Shown piece after piece: positions 16,199 to 24,860 of a stretch of 64,000 nucleotides of DNA. The notes beneath the pieces were generated by a model, which had not been told where the DNA came from, made no database searches, and saw nothing but the letters and a program-made list of their open reading frames with translations. Both the position numbers and the translations under genes were made by a program. The stretch covers positions 4,468,501-4,532,500 of the forward strand of contig NZ_AP023243.1 of the NCBI RefSeq assembly GCF_016756495.1. The letters run 5' to 3'. Origin of the DNA: Mesorhizobium sp. 113-3-3 (GTDB lineage: Bacteria; Pseudomonadota; Alphaproteobacteria; Rhizobiales; Rhizobiaceae). Position 1 is the stretch's first letter; each line of letters starts with the position of its first letter.

Positions 16199-17251
16199 AT
16201 GAGACGCGTCCTTCTCGCAGCGACTGCCCTTCTCTCCCTTGCCGTATCGGGCCAAGCGGCACTCGCCGCCGAAGATGCCCCCGAGGCGCCCTATGTCGAC
16301 GACCGGTCGAGCGCCGAGGCGGTCATCCGCTCGCTCTACAGCGCCATCAACCGGCACGAATTCGCCCGCGCCTGGGGCTATTATGGCGATGCGAAGCCGG
16401 CTAAGGATTTCGACAGTTTCGTCAAAGGCTATGACGGTACCGACAAGGTGGACGTCGCGACGGGCGCAATTTCGGACGAAGGTGCCGCCGGCAGTATATT
16501 CTACAATGTCCCGGTCGCCATCCGCGCCACCGACAAGAGCGGCGGCGAAAAGGTTTTCGCCGGCTGCTACACCCTGCGCCAGGTGAATGCCCAGATCCAG
16601 GCCGCGCCGCCCTTCGATCCGATCCACATCGAAAAAGGCGCGCTCAAACCCTCAACCGCCGATTTCGAGCAGGCGCTGCCGCCGAGTTGCGGCGACGGTC
16701 CGCCGCCGCCGAAGAAGGATACGGCACTCGAGCAGGTCAAGAAGGCCTTCCTGGCAACTTATGGCGACCAGTGCGACAAACAGTTCCTGGGTGATGAACC
16801 GGAGATCTTCTCGATCAAGTACAAGGACAAGGATGCACAGCCCGGCGATCCCGACAAGGAAACGCGGCTATTCCATTTCTCCTGTTCGGCCGCGGCCTAC
16901 AATGAAAGTTCGGTCTATTACATGACCGATGAATTGTCTGAAGTGCGGCAATTGCAGTTCGCCGAACCGAAGATGGACATCCGCTACGAAAACAATGACA
17001 GCGACGGCAAATTGCTGGGTATGAGCATCGTCGGCTTCGAGACGACCGGCTGGGCGGTCAATTCCGACTATGATGCGGACGCCCATACGATCACCACCTT
17101 CAACAAGTGGCGCGGTGTCGGCGATGCCTCCGATTCGGGAACCTATCTGTTCCGCAACGGCGATTTCTCGCTGGTCCAGTACGACGTCGATGCGTCCTAT
17201 GACGGCGAGGAGAACCCGCAGACGGTCGTCGACTACAACACCGCGCCTTGA
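16199..17251 (+). CDS. secreted protein, DUF1176-like C-terminal part
   Basis: A 350-residue exported protein. Residues 1-24 are a signal peptide (LLAATALLSLAVSGQAALA, cleavage before EDAPEAP). An N-terminal domain (YVDDRSSAEAVIRSLYSAINRHE) resembles NTF2-like folds, then a Pro-rich linker (PPSCGDGPPPPKK) leads to a C-terminal beta-rich domain with two Cys pairs. That last domain (ETRLFHFSCSAAAYNESSVYYM) resembles DUF1176, but I am not certain. It is monocistronic and convergent with the hydrolase gene downstream. Function unknown, presumably periplasmic. Confidence 0.6.
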   Translation: MRRVLLAATALLSLAVSGQAALAAEDAPEAPYVDDRSSAEAVIRSLYSAINRHEFARAWGYYGDAKPAKDFDSFVKGYDGTDKVDVATGAISDEGAAGSIFYNVPVAIRATDKSGGEKVFAGCYTLRQVNAQIQAAPPFDPIHIEKGALKPSTADFEQALPPSCGDGPPPPKKDTALEQVKKAFLATYGDQCDKQFLGDEPEIFSIKYKDKDAQPGDPDKETRLFHFSCSAAAYNESSVYYMTDELSEVRQLQFAEPKMDIRYENNDSDGKLLGMSIVGFETTGWAVNSDYDADAHTITTFNKWRGVGDASDSGTYLFRNGDFSLVQYDVDASYDGEENPQTVVDYNTAP

Positions 17252-17273
17252 AGAACGTGGAGGCAGCGCCCGG

Positions 17274-18173
17274 TCAAGGCGCCTTCGACAGCATCCAGTT
17301 CAGCGTGCCGCGCCAGTCGACCATGCGGATCGGCGTGCCGTGCGTGCCGGTCTCGAAGCGCACGAAACGGGTCGGATAGGGATAGGCCTTCGACCTAGCG
17401 ATGATGGAGCGGAAGAAGGCTTCCTGGTTACCTACGGGAAAGACCACGTCATGGCTGCCCTGGCCGAAGAACACCGGGACATGGCGCCTGAAGGCGGGAC
17501 TGGCGAGAAAACTCTCGTCCCATAAGGATCCGAGCAGCAGCAGCCCGTCGATACGCCGGCCGGTATCGCTGCGCGCGGCAAGCTTCCAGCACAGGGCGCC
17601 GCCCATCGAGCCGCAGGCGACGAAGATTTTCGCGCCAGGCGACTGTTCGGCGTAGTGATCGATCAGCGCCGCGACCTGGGCGGCACCCTTGTCGCCGAAA
17701 TCGGGGAAATCCGGCGAGAGATAAAGCCCGCCATTGGCGGCCATCAAATTCTTGAGCCGGTTGAAATTGCCGCCGAAGGTGAAGTCGTCGACGCCCTGCT
17801 TGCGGCTGCCGCCCTGCCCGTGCAGATAGAGCACGATGATGGCGGCACCTTGCGTCTTGCCGACGGCGATATGCCTGACATCGCCGGCATCGGTCTTCAG
17901 CATCAGATCCTGCTGCACCTTGCGCACGCCGGTGTCGGTGTATTGCGGGTGCACGCGCTTTTCCGGCACCTCATCGCGCTGATTGATGTCGCGCATCTCG
18001 CGATAGTCGATGACGGTGTAGGCGCCGCCGTCGCCGCTCGACAATGTCGCGGGATAAGCGAAGAGATCGTCCTTGAAGGGTTTTAGCTCCAGCGCATTGG
18101 CCTGGCCGGCAAGGCAAAGGACAAATACCGCGGCCAGAAAGCCGTGAAGTGAGGAAAGAAAACGAAAAGCCAT
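17274..18173 (-). CDS. exported alpha/beta hydrolase
   Basis: A 299-residue alpha/beta-hydrolase with a signal peptide (SSLHGFLAAVFVLCLAGQANA). The oxyanion segment is YLHGQGGSRKQG, the nucleophile elbow is ACGSMGG (Ser), an Asp lies in GQGSHDVVFPVG and the catalytic His in FETGTHGTPIRM. The start MAFRFLSSL at 18173 fits the signal sequence; an in-frame start at 18209 would overlap the upstream gene by 4 bp. It follows the molybdenum-cofactor operon on the same strand with 32 bp spacing, but a functional link is not evident. The substrate is unknown, perhaps an ester or lactone. Confidence 0.7.
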   Translation of the reverse strand: MAFRFLSSLHGFLAAVFVLCLAGQANALELKPFKDDLFAYPATLSSGDGGAYTVIDYREMRDINQRDEVPEKRVHPQYTDTGVRKVQQDLMLKTDAGDVRHIAVGKTQGAAIIVLYLHGQGGSRKQGVDDFTFGGNFNRLKNLMAANGGLYLSPDFPDFGDKGAAQVAALIDHYAEQSPGAKIFVACGSMGGALCWKLAARSDTGRRIDGLLLLGSLWDESFLASPAFRRHVPVFFGQGSHDVVFPVGNQEAFFRSIIARSKAYPYPTRFVRFETGTHGTPIRMVDWRGTLNWMLSKAP

Positions 18174-18205
18174 ATCGCAGGCTTGCGTAATTCGGCCGGG
18201 GTTTG

Positions 18206-19816
18206 TCAATCCTGCAGCACGCCGCCGGCGCCTTCGAGCGCCTCGCGGGTGTCGACATCGACAGAGGCGCCCTCGCCGGTCTCGACATCGATGACGTCGA
18301 GCCCTTCGGCCTCGACCAGATGGCGTGCGCCGGTATCGCCTTCGAGATGGGCGATGGCCGCGAACAGCGCGCGCGGCAGGAGGACCGGGTTGCCGCGTTT
18401 GCCCTGATGCGAGGCGCGGACCACGGAATTGCCTCCGGCCTTGCGGAAAGCATCGATCAGCCGGTCGAGATCGTCTGACGCGACTCCTGGCATATCTCCC
18501 AGAACGATCATCGCGCCGGCAATGTCTTCGGGCAGATAGGCAATACCGGCCTTCAGCGAGGTCGACAGGCCATCGGCAAAATCGGGATTGTCGGCGAAGG
18601 TCACATCCAGCCCCGCCATCGCCGCGCGCACCCGCTCGCGCTGATGGCCGATGACGACGATCGTACCTGACGCTTTCGAGGCGAGCGCGCGCTCGGCGGT
18701 GCGGCGCACCAGCGGCTTGCCGTCGAACAGCGCCATGAGCTTGTTGGGTCCGCCCATGCGGCTCGACCGGCCCGCAGCCAGAAGCACGATCTCCACCTTG
18801 AGCCGGCTTTTGGCCGGCAGCGGTTCGCGCGGCTGGGGCCGCGTCGGGATTTCCATCAACAGGCCGCCGACCCCCATGCCGGCGATATCCTTCGCGGTGA
18901 CGTCGAGGCCGGCAACCAGACGGTCGAGCACCCAGTCAAAGCCGTTTTCCTTGGGACTGCGGGCGCAGCCGGGCGCACCGATGATGCGCTTGCCGTCGAG
19001 CGTGCCGAGCACCAGAAGATTGCCGGGATCGACCGGCATGCCAGCGCGGATGACGGTCCCGCCCGCCATCTCGATCGCCGCCGGAACGACATCGGCGAAA
19101 TCGCTCATTGCGGAGGCGCCGAAGATCACCACCAGGTCATTGTCGCGCGCCAGCGAGGCGGCGGCCTGTGCCACAGGCGCGATCTCGTGCGGCGTGCGGC
19201 GTTCCGCCGTCAGACTGCCTCCGGAGCGCGCCAGCCGCGCTTCGGTGACGCGCAGCGTCTTGTCGAGCACGCTGGGCTTGATGCCCGGCAGGACCGTCTG
19301 GATGACACCCACACGCACCGGCTGATAGGCGTTGACGGCAAAGATCTCGCCGCCGGCGCAGATTTTCTTAACAGTGTCGACCAGGCTTGAGGCGACCGCG
19401 AAGGGAATGATCTTCACCGTCGCCACCATCTGACCCTTTTCGACCGGATTGTGCTGCGCCAACGTGGCAAGGGTGATGGCGGGATCGACGGCATTGATCG
19501 CGTCGATGACAGCCGCATCGACCGTGAAGATGCCCGATGCCTTGGCGTGGAGATTGACCCGGCCGGTGGCGGCGGGCCGCGCCTCGATGCCGCTGAAAAT
19601 CATGCTCTCGGCGATTGTTTGCGCCGCGGCGTCCTCGCCCAGATCATCCGGGGACAGCACGGCCGCAACGACCTGCGCGATGCCTGCCAGCTTAAGAGTC
19701 TCGACGTCTTCCGCGCTCAGCCTGTGCGCCTTGCGAAAACGCTTTTCACCGGCGGTGGTGGCATGCGCCAGCACCGCGCCTTCGGCGGTTTCAATGGGGA
19801 TGGGACCGAACTTCAC
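18206..19816 (-). CDS. molybdopterin-binding protein fused to a MocA-like nucleotidyltransferase
   Basis: A 536-residue two-domain protein. Residues 1 to about 335 are a MoCF/MoeA-like molybdopterin-binding region (GVIQTVLPGIKPSVLDKTLRVTEARL, VIFGASAMSDFADVVPAAIEMAGG). Residues of about 340-536 are a MobA/MocA-type NTP transferase (VEIVLLAAGRSSRMGGPNKLMALF, VILGDMPG-like IVLGDMPGVASDDLD). Such fusions convert molybdenum cofactor to the cytosine or guanine dinucleotide form for xanthine-oxidase-type enzymes. The gene overlaps the upstream XdhC C-terminal-domain gene by 4 bp, consistent with a cofactor delivery operon. Confidence 0.85.
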   Translation of the reverse strand: MKFGPIPIETAEGAVLAHATTAGEKRFRKAHRLSAEDVETLKLAGIAQVVAAVLSPDDLGEDAAAQTIAESMIFSGIEARPAATGRVNLHAKASGIFTVDAAVIDAINAVDPAITLATLAQHNPVEKGQMVATVKIIPFAVASSLVDTVKKICAGGEIFAVNAYQPVRVGVIQTVLPGIKPSVLDKTLRVTEARLARSGGSLTAERRTPHEIAPVAQAAASLARDNDLVVIFGASAMSDFADVVPAAIEMAGGTVIRAGMPVDPGNLLVLGTLDGKRIIGAPGCARSPKENGFDWVLDRLVAGLDVTAKDIAGMGVGGLLMEIPTRPQPREPLPAKSRLKVEIVLLAAGRSSRMGGPNKLMALFDGKPLVRRTAERALASKASGTIVVIGHQRERVRAAMAGLDVTFADNPDFADGLSTSLKAGIAYLPEDIAGAMIVLGDMPGVASDDLDRLIDAFRKAGGNSVVRASHQGKRGNPVLLPRALFAAIAHLEGDTGARHLVEAEGLDVIDVETGEGASVDVDTREALEGAGGVLQD

Positions 19817-20517
19817 GCCACTGCGCCCTTTTGATCAAGGCCGCGCGAGCGGAAGGCGTAGATGGTCTGCGCGAGAACGGCGACGGCGATCTCGGCCGGA
19901 CTGGCGGCGCCGATATCGAGCCCGATCGGCGCATGGATGCGGGCGATCTGGTCGGCACTGGCGCCCAGCGCCAGCAGGCGCTCGACGCGCTTGGCGTGTG
20001 TCTTGCGGCTGCCGAGCGCCCCGACATAGAAGCAGTTGGCGTCGAGTGCGGCCTTCAGCGCGAAATCGTCGATCTTCGGGTCATGGGTAACGGCGGCAAG
20101 TGCGGTGTAGCTGTCGAGCGGCTGGCGCTTCAGCACATCTTCCGGCCACTCGGCATGCAGAGCGACATCGGGAAAACGGTCTGACGTGGCAAAAGCCGTG
20201 CGTGGATCGATGATCTCGACGGGATAGCCGGCGATTTTCGCCATCGGCGCCAGCGCCTGGCTGATATGGACCGCGCCGATCACCAACAATCGCGGTTGCG
20301 GCAGATGCGCGTTGAGAAAGAAGGTCCGCCCTTCCGCCTCGACGGAACCGGAATTGCCCGACCGAAACGCCCTGGCGATCGCGGCTCCAAGGTCGCCCGC
20401 AACCTGGTCGCCCTCGCGCACGACGCGGTCGCGGCCGTCACCGAGATCCGTGACCAGGATCGCCGCGCGGCGGGCGCGTCGCTCGGCATTCAAGGTTTTA
20501 AGGGCGTATGGGTCCAT
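19813..20517 (-). CDS. XdhC family protein, Rossmann (C-terminal) domain (CoxF-like)
   Basis: A 234-residue protein matching the second half of XdhC. It has a Rossmann-like nucleotide fold starting at PRLLVIGAVHISQALAPMAK, then VEIIDPRTAFATSDRFPD, AVTHDPKIDDFALKAALDA and YVGALGSRKTHAKRVERL, the classic XdhC signature near the C-terminus. XdhC binds and sulfurates molybdenum cofactor before it is inserted into hydroxylases. Its N-terminal partner domain is encoded by the separate gene just upstream (6-bp gap), so the two polypeptides probably work as one unit. Confidence 0.85.
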   Translation of the reverse strand: MDPYALKTLNAERRARRAAILVTDLGDGRDRVVREGDQVAGDLGAAIARAFRSGNSGSVEAEGRTFFLNAHLPQPRLLVIGAVHISQALAPMAKIAGYPVEIIDPRTAFATSDRFPDVALHAEWPEDVLKRQPLDSYTALAAVTHDPKIDDFALKAALDANCFYVGALGSRKTHAKRVERLLALGASADQIARIHAPIGLDIGAASPAEIAVAVLAQTIYAFRSRGLDQKGAVA

Positions 20518-20523
20518 CTGCGA

Positions 20524-20862
20524 TCAGCCCAACCGCTCGACATACACCTTGATGCGGCCGCCGCAGGACAGGCCGACCTGCCAGGCGGTTTCATCTGCGA
20601 CACCGAATTCGAGCATTTTTGCTTTCCCTGAACCGATGACGTCGACCGCCTCGCTCACCACCGCACCTTCGACGCAGCCGCCCGAGACCGAGCCATGGAA
20701 ATTGCCGTCGGCATCGATGACCAGATGGCTGCCGACCGGCCTCGGCGCCGAACCCCAGGTCTCGACCACGGTGGCAATGGCGACATCCTTGCCGTCCTTC
20801 ATCCAGCCTTCCGCGATGATCAGCGGGTCGCGGGCCTCATCGAGATAGATGCTGTCGTCCAT
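20524..20862 (-). CDS. XdhC/CoxI N-terminal-domain protein
   Basis: A 112-residue XdhC_CoxI domain protein. It shows KDVAIATVVETWGSAPRPVGSHLVIDADGNFHGSVSGGCVEGAV, the Cys-containing signature of the family, where the Cys in GGCVEG is implicated in sulfur transfer. In most bacteria this domain is fused to the Rossmann domain found here in the next gene. It lies 45 bp after the CoxE-like gene. Role: molybdenum-cofactor sulfuration, with its downstream partner. Confidence 0.85.
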   Translation of the reverse strand: MDDSIYLDEARDPLIIAEGWMKDGKDVAIATVVETWGSAPRPVGSHLVIDADGNFHGSVSGGCVEGAVVSEAVDVIGSGKAKMLEFGVADETAWQVGLSCGGRIKVYVERLG

Positions 20863-20907
20863 GATCGCTTCTCTCAGAGTCTGTTTTTGCGGTGGATAAA
20901 CATATGG

Positions 20908-22158
20908 CTACGCAGCGTGCCTCGCGCCAGCTTCCAGCCATCGGCGCGGATCGACGGACTGTGCCGATTTCTTGTCCAGCGAGGCGCAAAGGTCGGCGAG
21001 CGCATCGAGATTGTGCACCGAGCGGAATTCGTCGACATGCGGCAGCATCGCCTTGACGCCGCGGGCGCGCGCCTGAAAACCGTCGAAGCGCAGCAACGGG
21101 TTCAACCAGATCAGCCGCCGGCAGGATTTGTGCAGCCGCTCCATCTCCTCGGAAAGGCCGGCGACATCGTCGCGCTCCAGCCCGTCGGTGATCAGAAGCA
21201 CCACCGCGCCCTGCCCCAGCACGCGCCGCGACCATATCAGGTTGAACTCGGCCAGCGTGTCGCCGATGCGCGTGCCGCCGGACCAGTCCTTGACCGCCGC
21301 CGAGCAGTCGGCAAGGGCGGCATCGGGATCGCGGTGGCGCATCTGCCGGGTGAGATTGGTCAGCCGCGTGCCGAACACGAAGGTGTGTACGCGGCGGCGT
21401 TTTTCCGTCAGCGCATGCAGGAAATGCAGGAAGATGCGCGTGTACTGGCTCATCGAACCGGAAATGTCGGCCAGCACCACCAGCGGTGGGTGGACTTCGC
21501 GGGCCGAGCGGAATTTCGGCAAGATCAATTCGCCGCCGGTGCGCGCTGCAGAGCGCATCATGGCGCGCGGGTCGATGCGGCGGCCATGCGCGTCGGCCTT
21601 GAAACGCCTGGTCCGCACCATGTCGAAAGGCAGTCGCAGTTCGGCGATGGCTTTCTTGGCGTCGGCCATTTCGGCGGCGTTCATCTGGGCAAAGTCCTTG
21701 CCGCGCAGCACTTCGTTGCCGGAACAGGTGAAACGGGCATCGACCTCGATCTCAGGGACTTCCTGCGGTGGCTGGTTCTTCTGATGGCCTTCGAACATGG
21801 CCTGGCTGACGCGGTTCTCGGCCGCGCGAGGCTTCTGCTTCTCCTTGGAGTCGGGCGCCACCGGCGAAAACATCGCCAGCAGTTTCTCGATCAGTTCGCG
21901 GGATTTCCAGAACAGCCGGAAGGCCTCGTCGAAGACCGGGTGATCCTCATGCCTGGACACCAGCACCGCGTGCAGCGTCCAGTAGAAATCGTCACGCGAG
22001 CCGATGCCGGCGGCCAGCACCGCCTCGATGGCATCCTTGACCGAGGCCGGCCCGACCCGCATGCCTGCCTTGCGCAAGGTGCGGGCGAAATAGACGATGT
22101 TGTCGGCGATGCGTCCGTCCGCGGTCGCCTCTCTGGGGTCGGGACGCGGCGCGTTCAT
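20908..22158 (-). CDS. CoxE-like VWA domain protein
   Basis: A 416-residue VWA-CoxE family protein. The MIDAS metal site is DISGSMSQYT (DxSxS, about residues 228-237), with a later Thr and Asp in WSGGTRIGD and ITDGLERDD. The N-terminal half is helical (RIADNIVYFARTLRKAGMRVGP). CoxE works with the AAA+ ATPase CoxD to assemble the metal site of carbon-monoxide-dehydrogenase-type molybdenum hydroxylases. The gene lies 5 bp after the ATPase gene. Confidence 0.88.
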   Translation of the reverse strand: MNAPRPDPREATADGRIADNIVYFARTLRKAGMRVGPASVKDAIEAVLAAGIGSRDDFYWTLHAVLVSRHEDHPVFDEAFRLFWKSRELIEKLLAMFSPVAPDSKEKQKPRAAENRVSQAMFEGHQKNQPPQEVPEIEVDARFTCSGNEVLRGKDFAQMNAAEMADAKKAIAELRLPFDMVRTRRFKADAHGRRIDPRAMMRSAARTGGELILPKFRSAREVHPPLVVLADISGSMSQYTRIFLHFLHALTEKRRRVHTFVFGTRLTNLTRQMRHRDPDAALADCSAAVKDWSGGTRIGDTLAEFNLIWSRRVLGQGAVVLLITDGLERDDVAGLSEEMERLHKSCRRLIWLNPLLRFDGFQARARGVKAMLPHVDEFRSVHNLDALADLCASLDKKSAQSVDPRRWLEAGARHAA

Positions 22159-22163
22159 TGCCG

Positions 22164-23093
22164 CTACTCCGCCGCCGCGAGCTCGGCCTTGACCTCGTCG
22201 AGGATACGCCGGCCCTCGCCCGTGCCGATGCGGGCGATGTCGTCCTGGTATTTCAACAGCACGCCGATCGTGTCGGACACGGTCTCCGGATCGAGCGCCA
22301 CCTTGTCGAGTTCGGTCAGCGCGCCGGCCCAGTCTATGGTTTCGGCGACGCCCGGCACCTTGAACAATTCGACCTGACGCAGCTTTTGTATGAAGGAGAC
22401 CACCTCCGCTGAAAGCCGCTGGTTGGCATGCGGCACCTTGCGGCGCACGATCTCCAATTCGCGCTCGGCATTGGGATAATCCACCCAGTGATAGAGGCAG
22501 CGCCGCTTCAACGCGTCATGGATCTCGCGGGTGCGGTTTGTGGTGATGATGACGATCGGCGGCTCTTCCGCCTTGATGGTGCCGAGTTCGGGCACCGTCA
22601 CCTGGAAGTCGGAGAGGATTTCGAGCAGGAAGGCTTCGAAGGCTTCGTCCGTGCGGTCGAGTTCGTCGATCAGAAAGACCGGGGCCGCTCCCGCCTTGCC
22701 GGTCAGCGCATCGAGCACCGGACGGCGGATCAGGTATTTTTCCGAGAAGACGTTGCGCTCCATGGCGGAGCGGTCGACCTTGCCGGCCGCCTCCTCCATG
22801 CGGATCTCGATCATCTGCGCGGCGTAGTTCCACTCATAGACGGCAGACGATACGTCGAGACCTTCATAGCACTGCAGGCGGATCAGCCGGCGGCCAAGCG
22901 CCTGCGCCAACACCTTGGCGATCTCGGTCTTGCCGACGCCGGCCTCGCCCTCGAGGAACAACGGCCGGTTCATGCGCAGCGACAGGAAAAGCACCGTCGC
23001 CAGCGATCGGTCCGCCACATAGTCCGCGCCGGTCAGGAGATCGAGCGTCTCGTCGATCGTCCGCGGTACGGGGCGCGGTTTCAGTTCGGTCAT
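22164..23093 (-). CDS. MoxR family AAA+ ATPase (CoxD-like)
   Basis: A 309-residue MoxR AAA+ ATPase. Walker A is GEAGVGKT (49-56), Walker B is FLIDELDRTD, sensor 1 is ITTNRTREI and an Arg finger region is ALKRRCLYHW. CoxD-type members partner with VWA proteins, as here, and act as metallochaperone ATPases for molybdenum hydroxylases. It overlaps the upstream flavin reductase gene by 4 bp. Cytosolic or membrane-associated. Confidence 0.9.
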   Translation of the reverse strand: MTELKPRPVPRTIDETLDLLTGADYVADRSLATVLFLSLRMNRPLFLEGEAGVGKTEIAKVLAQALGRRLIRLQCYEGLDVSSAVYEWNYAAQMIEIRMEEAAGKVDRSAMERNVFSEKYLIRRPVLDALTGKAGAAPVFLIDELDRTDEAFEAFLLEILSDFQVTVPELGTIKAEEPPIVIITTNRTREIHDALKRRCLYHWVDYPNAERELEIVRRKVPHANQRLSAEVVSFIQKLRQVELFKVPGVAETIDWAGALTELDKVALDPETVSDTIGVLLKYQDDIARIGTGEGRRILDEVKAELAAAE

Positions 23094-23617
23094 TCTTTCT
23101 CCGTGAACGCGGCCACTCCGCTGTCCAGGACGTGGTAGCCGCGGGCGTGATAGATCAGCGGCCGCAAATTATCGCCCATGCGAAGGCCTGTCACCTTGCC
23201 AAAAAGCACACGATGGGTGGCCAGGTCCTTGGTGTCGATCAGTTCGCAGTCGAACACCGCGAGCGCGCCCTTCAGCGTCGGCGCGCCGGTGGAAATCACA
23301 TCCCATTCGCCGAGCGCGAAACGCTCCTCGACCGGCAGGCCGGTGATGCCGGAAAAGCCGACCGACAGCGGTTCTTGGTGCGAGGCCAGCGTATTCAGGG
23401 CAAACCGGCCGTTCTTCACGAACAGCTCGTTCTTGGCATTTTCGCGGTTGAGACAGACCAGAATGGTCGGCGGCGTGTCCGACACCGAGCAGGCGGCGAT
23501 CACGGTTGTGCCACGCTTGCCGGCCGGTCCGTCGGTGGTGACCACATGGACGTGGCCAGCGAAATGGCTCATCGCGTCGCGATAGGCCTGCGGTCCAATG
23601 TCATTCTTCTTCAGCAC
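23090..23617 (-). CDS. flavin reductase family protein
   Basis: A 175-residue flavin reductase-like FMN-binding split-barrel protein. It starts with YRDAMSHFAGHVHVVTTDGPAGKRGTTV, then ACSVSDTPPTILVCLNRENAKN and the FALNTLASHQ stretch typical of HpaC-type NAD(P)H:FMN reductases. It is the first gene of the operon leading to the CoxD/CoxE/XdhC genes (4-bp overlap). It may supply reduced flavin to a monooxygenase or to the maturation process; the link to the downstream genes is positional. Confidence 0.85.
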   Translation of the reverse strand: MLKKNDIGPQAYRDAMSHFAGHVHVVTTDGPAGKRGTTVIAACSVSDTPPTILVCLNRENAKNELFVKNGRFALNTLASHQEPLSVGFSGITGLPVEERFALGEWDVISTGAPTLKGALAVFDCELIDTKDLATHRVLFGKVTGLRMGDNLRPLIYHARGYHVLDSGVAAFTEKE

Positions 23618-23798
23618 CGGAAATTGTCCATAGCCAGAACACTACCGCTATATATGGCCAGACATGACAGGCCACAAGCGAAGTGCTTGGCCCATATCCC
23701 AAATTCGCGTGTTGCACCAAGGGCGGGCAGCCTTTAGGTCTTGGCGGGAATTGGTGCCTGCGCCGTTATCGCGGGCTTGGGAGGAACTGTTCGGCAGG

Positions 23799-24860
23799 AT
23801 GCGAACCGGGGCAACGATATCGGCCGCGCTGGCCTGGCTGTTCCTGGCCGGCGCCGCCAGCGCCCAGACGCTGACGATCGGCGTTGCCGCGCCTCTGTCG
23901 GGACCGTCAGCCATCCTCGGCAAGCAGATCGAGGCCGGCGCGGAACTCGCGGCGCAGGCAAACGGCGTCGAACTCAAGACCGAGGATGATGCCTGCACCG
24001 CCGATGGCGGCGCTGCCGTGGCCAGGGTTTTTGCGGCGGCCAAGGTCAGTGTCGTGGTCGGCTTCCTCTGCACCGAAGCCATCGAGGCGGCGATGCCGAT
24101 CCTCAAGGACGCCAATATCCCGGTCATCACCGTCGGCGTGCGCACCGAAAGCCTCACCGACCGTCGCGCCAAAACCGGCTGGCCGGTCTATCGCCTGGGG
24201 CCGCGCGGCGACGATGAGCGTAACGCCGTCGCCTCCACCCTTACCCGCCTGTGGCAGAAGGAGCTGTTCGCCATCATCGACGACGGCACCATCTACGGGC
24301 GCGAAATGGCCGAGACATTTCGCGCGGCCGCCGAGCAAGCGGCGCTGAAGCCGGTGTTCGTCGACACGTTCCGGCCCCAGCTCGACAACCAGATCGGCCT
24401 GGTCGGCCGGCTGAAGAAAGCCGGCGCCACACATGTCTTTGCCGGCGGCGACGGCGACGACATCGCTATTATGGGCCGCGACGCCGCGCAGCTTCAGGCC
24501 GGCATCGTCCTTGCCGGCGGCGAAAATCTGCGCACGCCGCCCGGCGACGTGCCCTATGCGACGGGCACGCTGATGATCGCGCCGCCGGAATGGGCCGATG
24601 TCGCCGACCCAAAGGTGCTGGAGAGCTTCTCCGCGCAGAAAATCGTACCGGACGGCTACACGCTGCCGGCCTATGCAGCGGTGGAGATCGCCAAGGCAGC
24701 CTTGTCCTCGGGCAAGCCGCTGACCGAGGCGCTGACCGGGCCTGATTTCACCACGGCAATCGGCCCGGTGCGCTTCGATGCCAAGGGCGACCTCAGCCAG
24801 AGCCCTTACCGCGTCTTCCGCTTCGACGGCACACGTTTCGTGCCTTTGGAAAGCAATTGA
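23799..24860 (+). CDS. branched-chain amino-acid-type ABC substrate-binding protein
   Basis: A 353-residue periplasmic binding protein of the Leu/Ile/Val (type 1) class. Residues 1-22 are a signal peptide (ISAALAWLFLAGAASAQ). The mature chain begins TLTIGVAAPLSGPSAILGKQIEAGAELA and has VSVVVGFLCTEAIEAAMPIL and HVFAGGDGDDIAIM. The ATG at 23799 begins the signal peptide and follows GGCAGG. No permease or ATPase genes are adjacent, so it is an orphan receptor. Its stop overlaps the start of a P1 peptidase gene by one base (TGATG), implying coupled translation. Confidence 0.85.
   Translation: MRTGATISAALAWLFLAGAASAQTLTIGVAAPLSGPSAILGKQIEAGAELAAQANGVELKTEDDACTADGGAAVARVFAAAKVSVVVGFLCTEAIEAAMPILKDANIPVITVGVRTESLTDRRAKTGWPVYRLGPRGDDERNAVASTLTRLWQKELFAIIDDGTIYGREMAETFRAAAEQAALKPVFVDTFRPQLDNQIGLVGRLKKAGATHVFAGGDGDDIAIMGRDAAQLQAGIVLAGGENLRTPPGDVPYATGTLMIAPPEWADVADPKVLESFSAQKIVPDGYTLPAYAAVEIAKAALSSGKPLTEALTGPDFTTAIGPVRFDAKGDLSQSPYRVFRFDGTRFVPLESN

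Noticed and set aside
20695..22377. Plus-strand open frame (560 codons) opposite the CoxE-like gene
   Set aside because: The minus-strand CoxE and XdhC frames carry conserved motifs; this one is a shadow.
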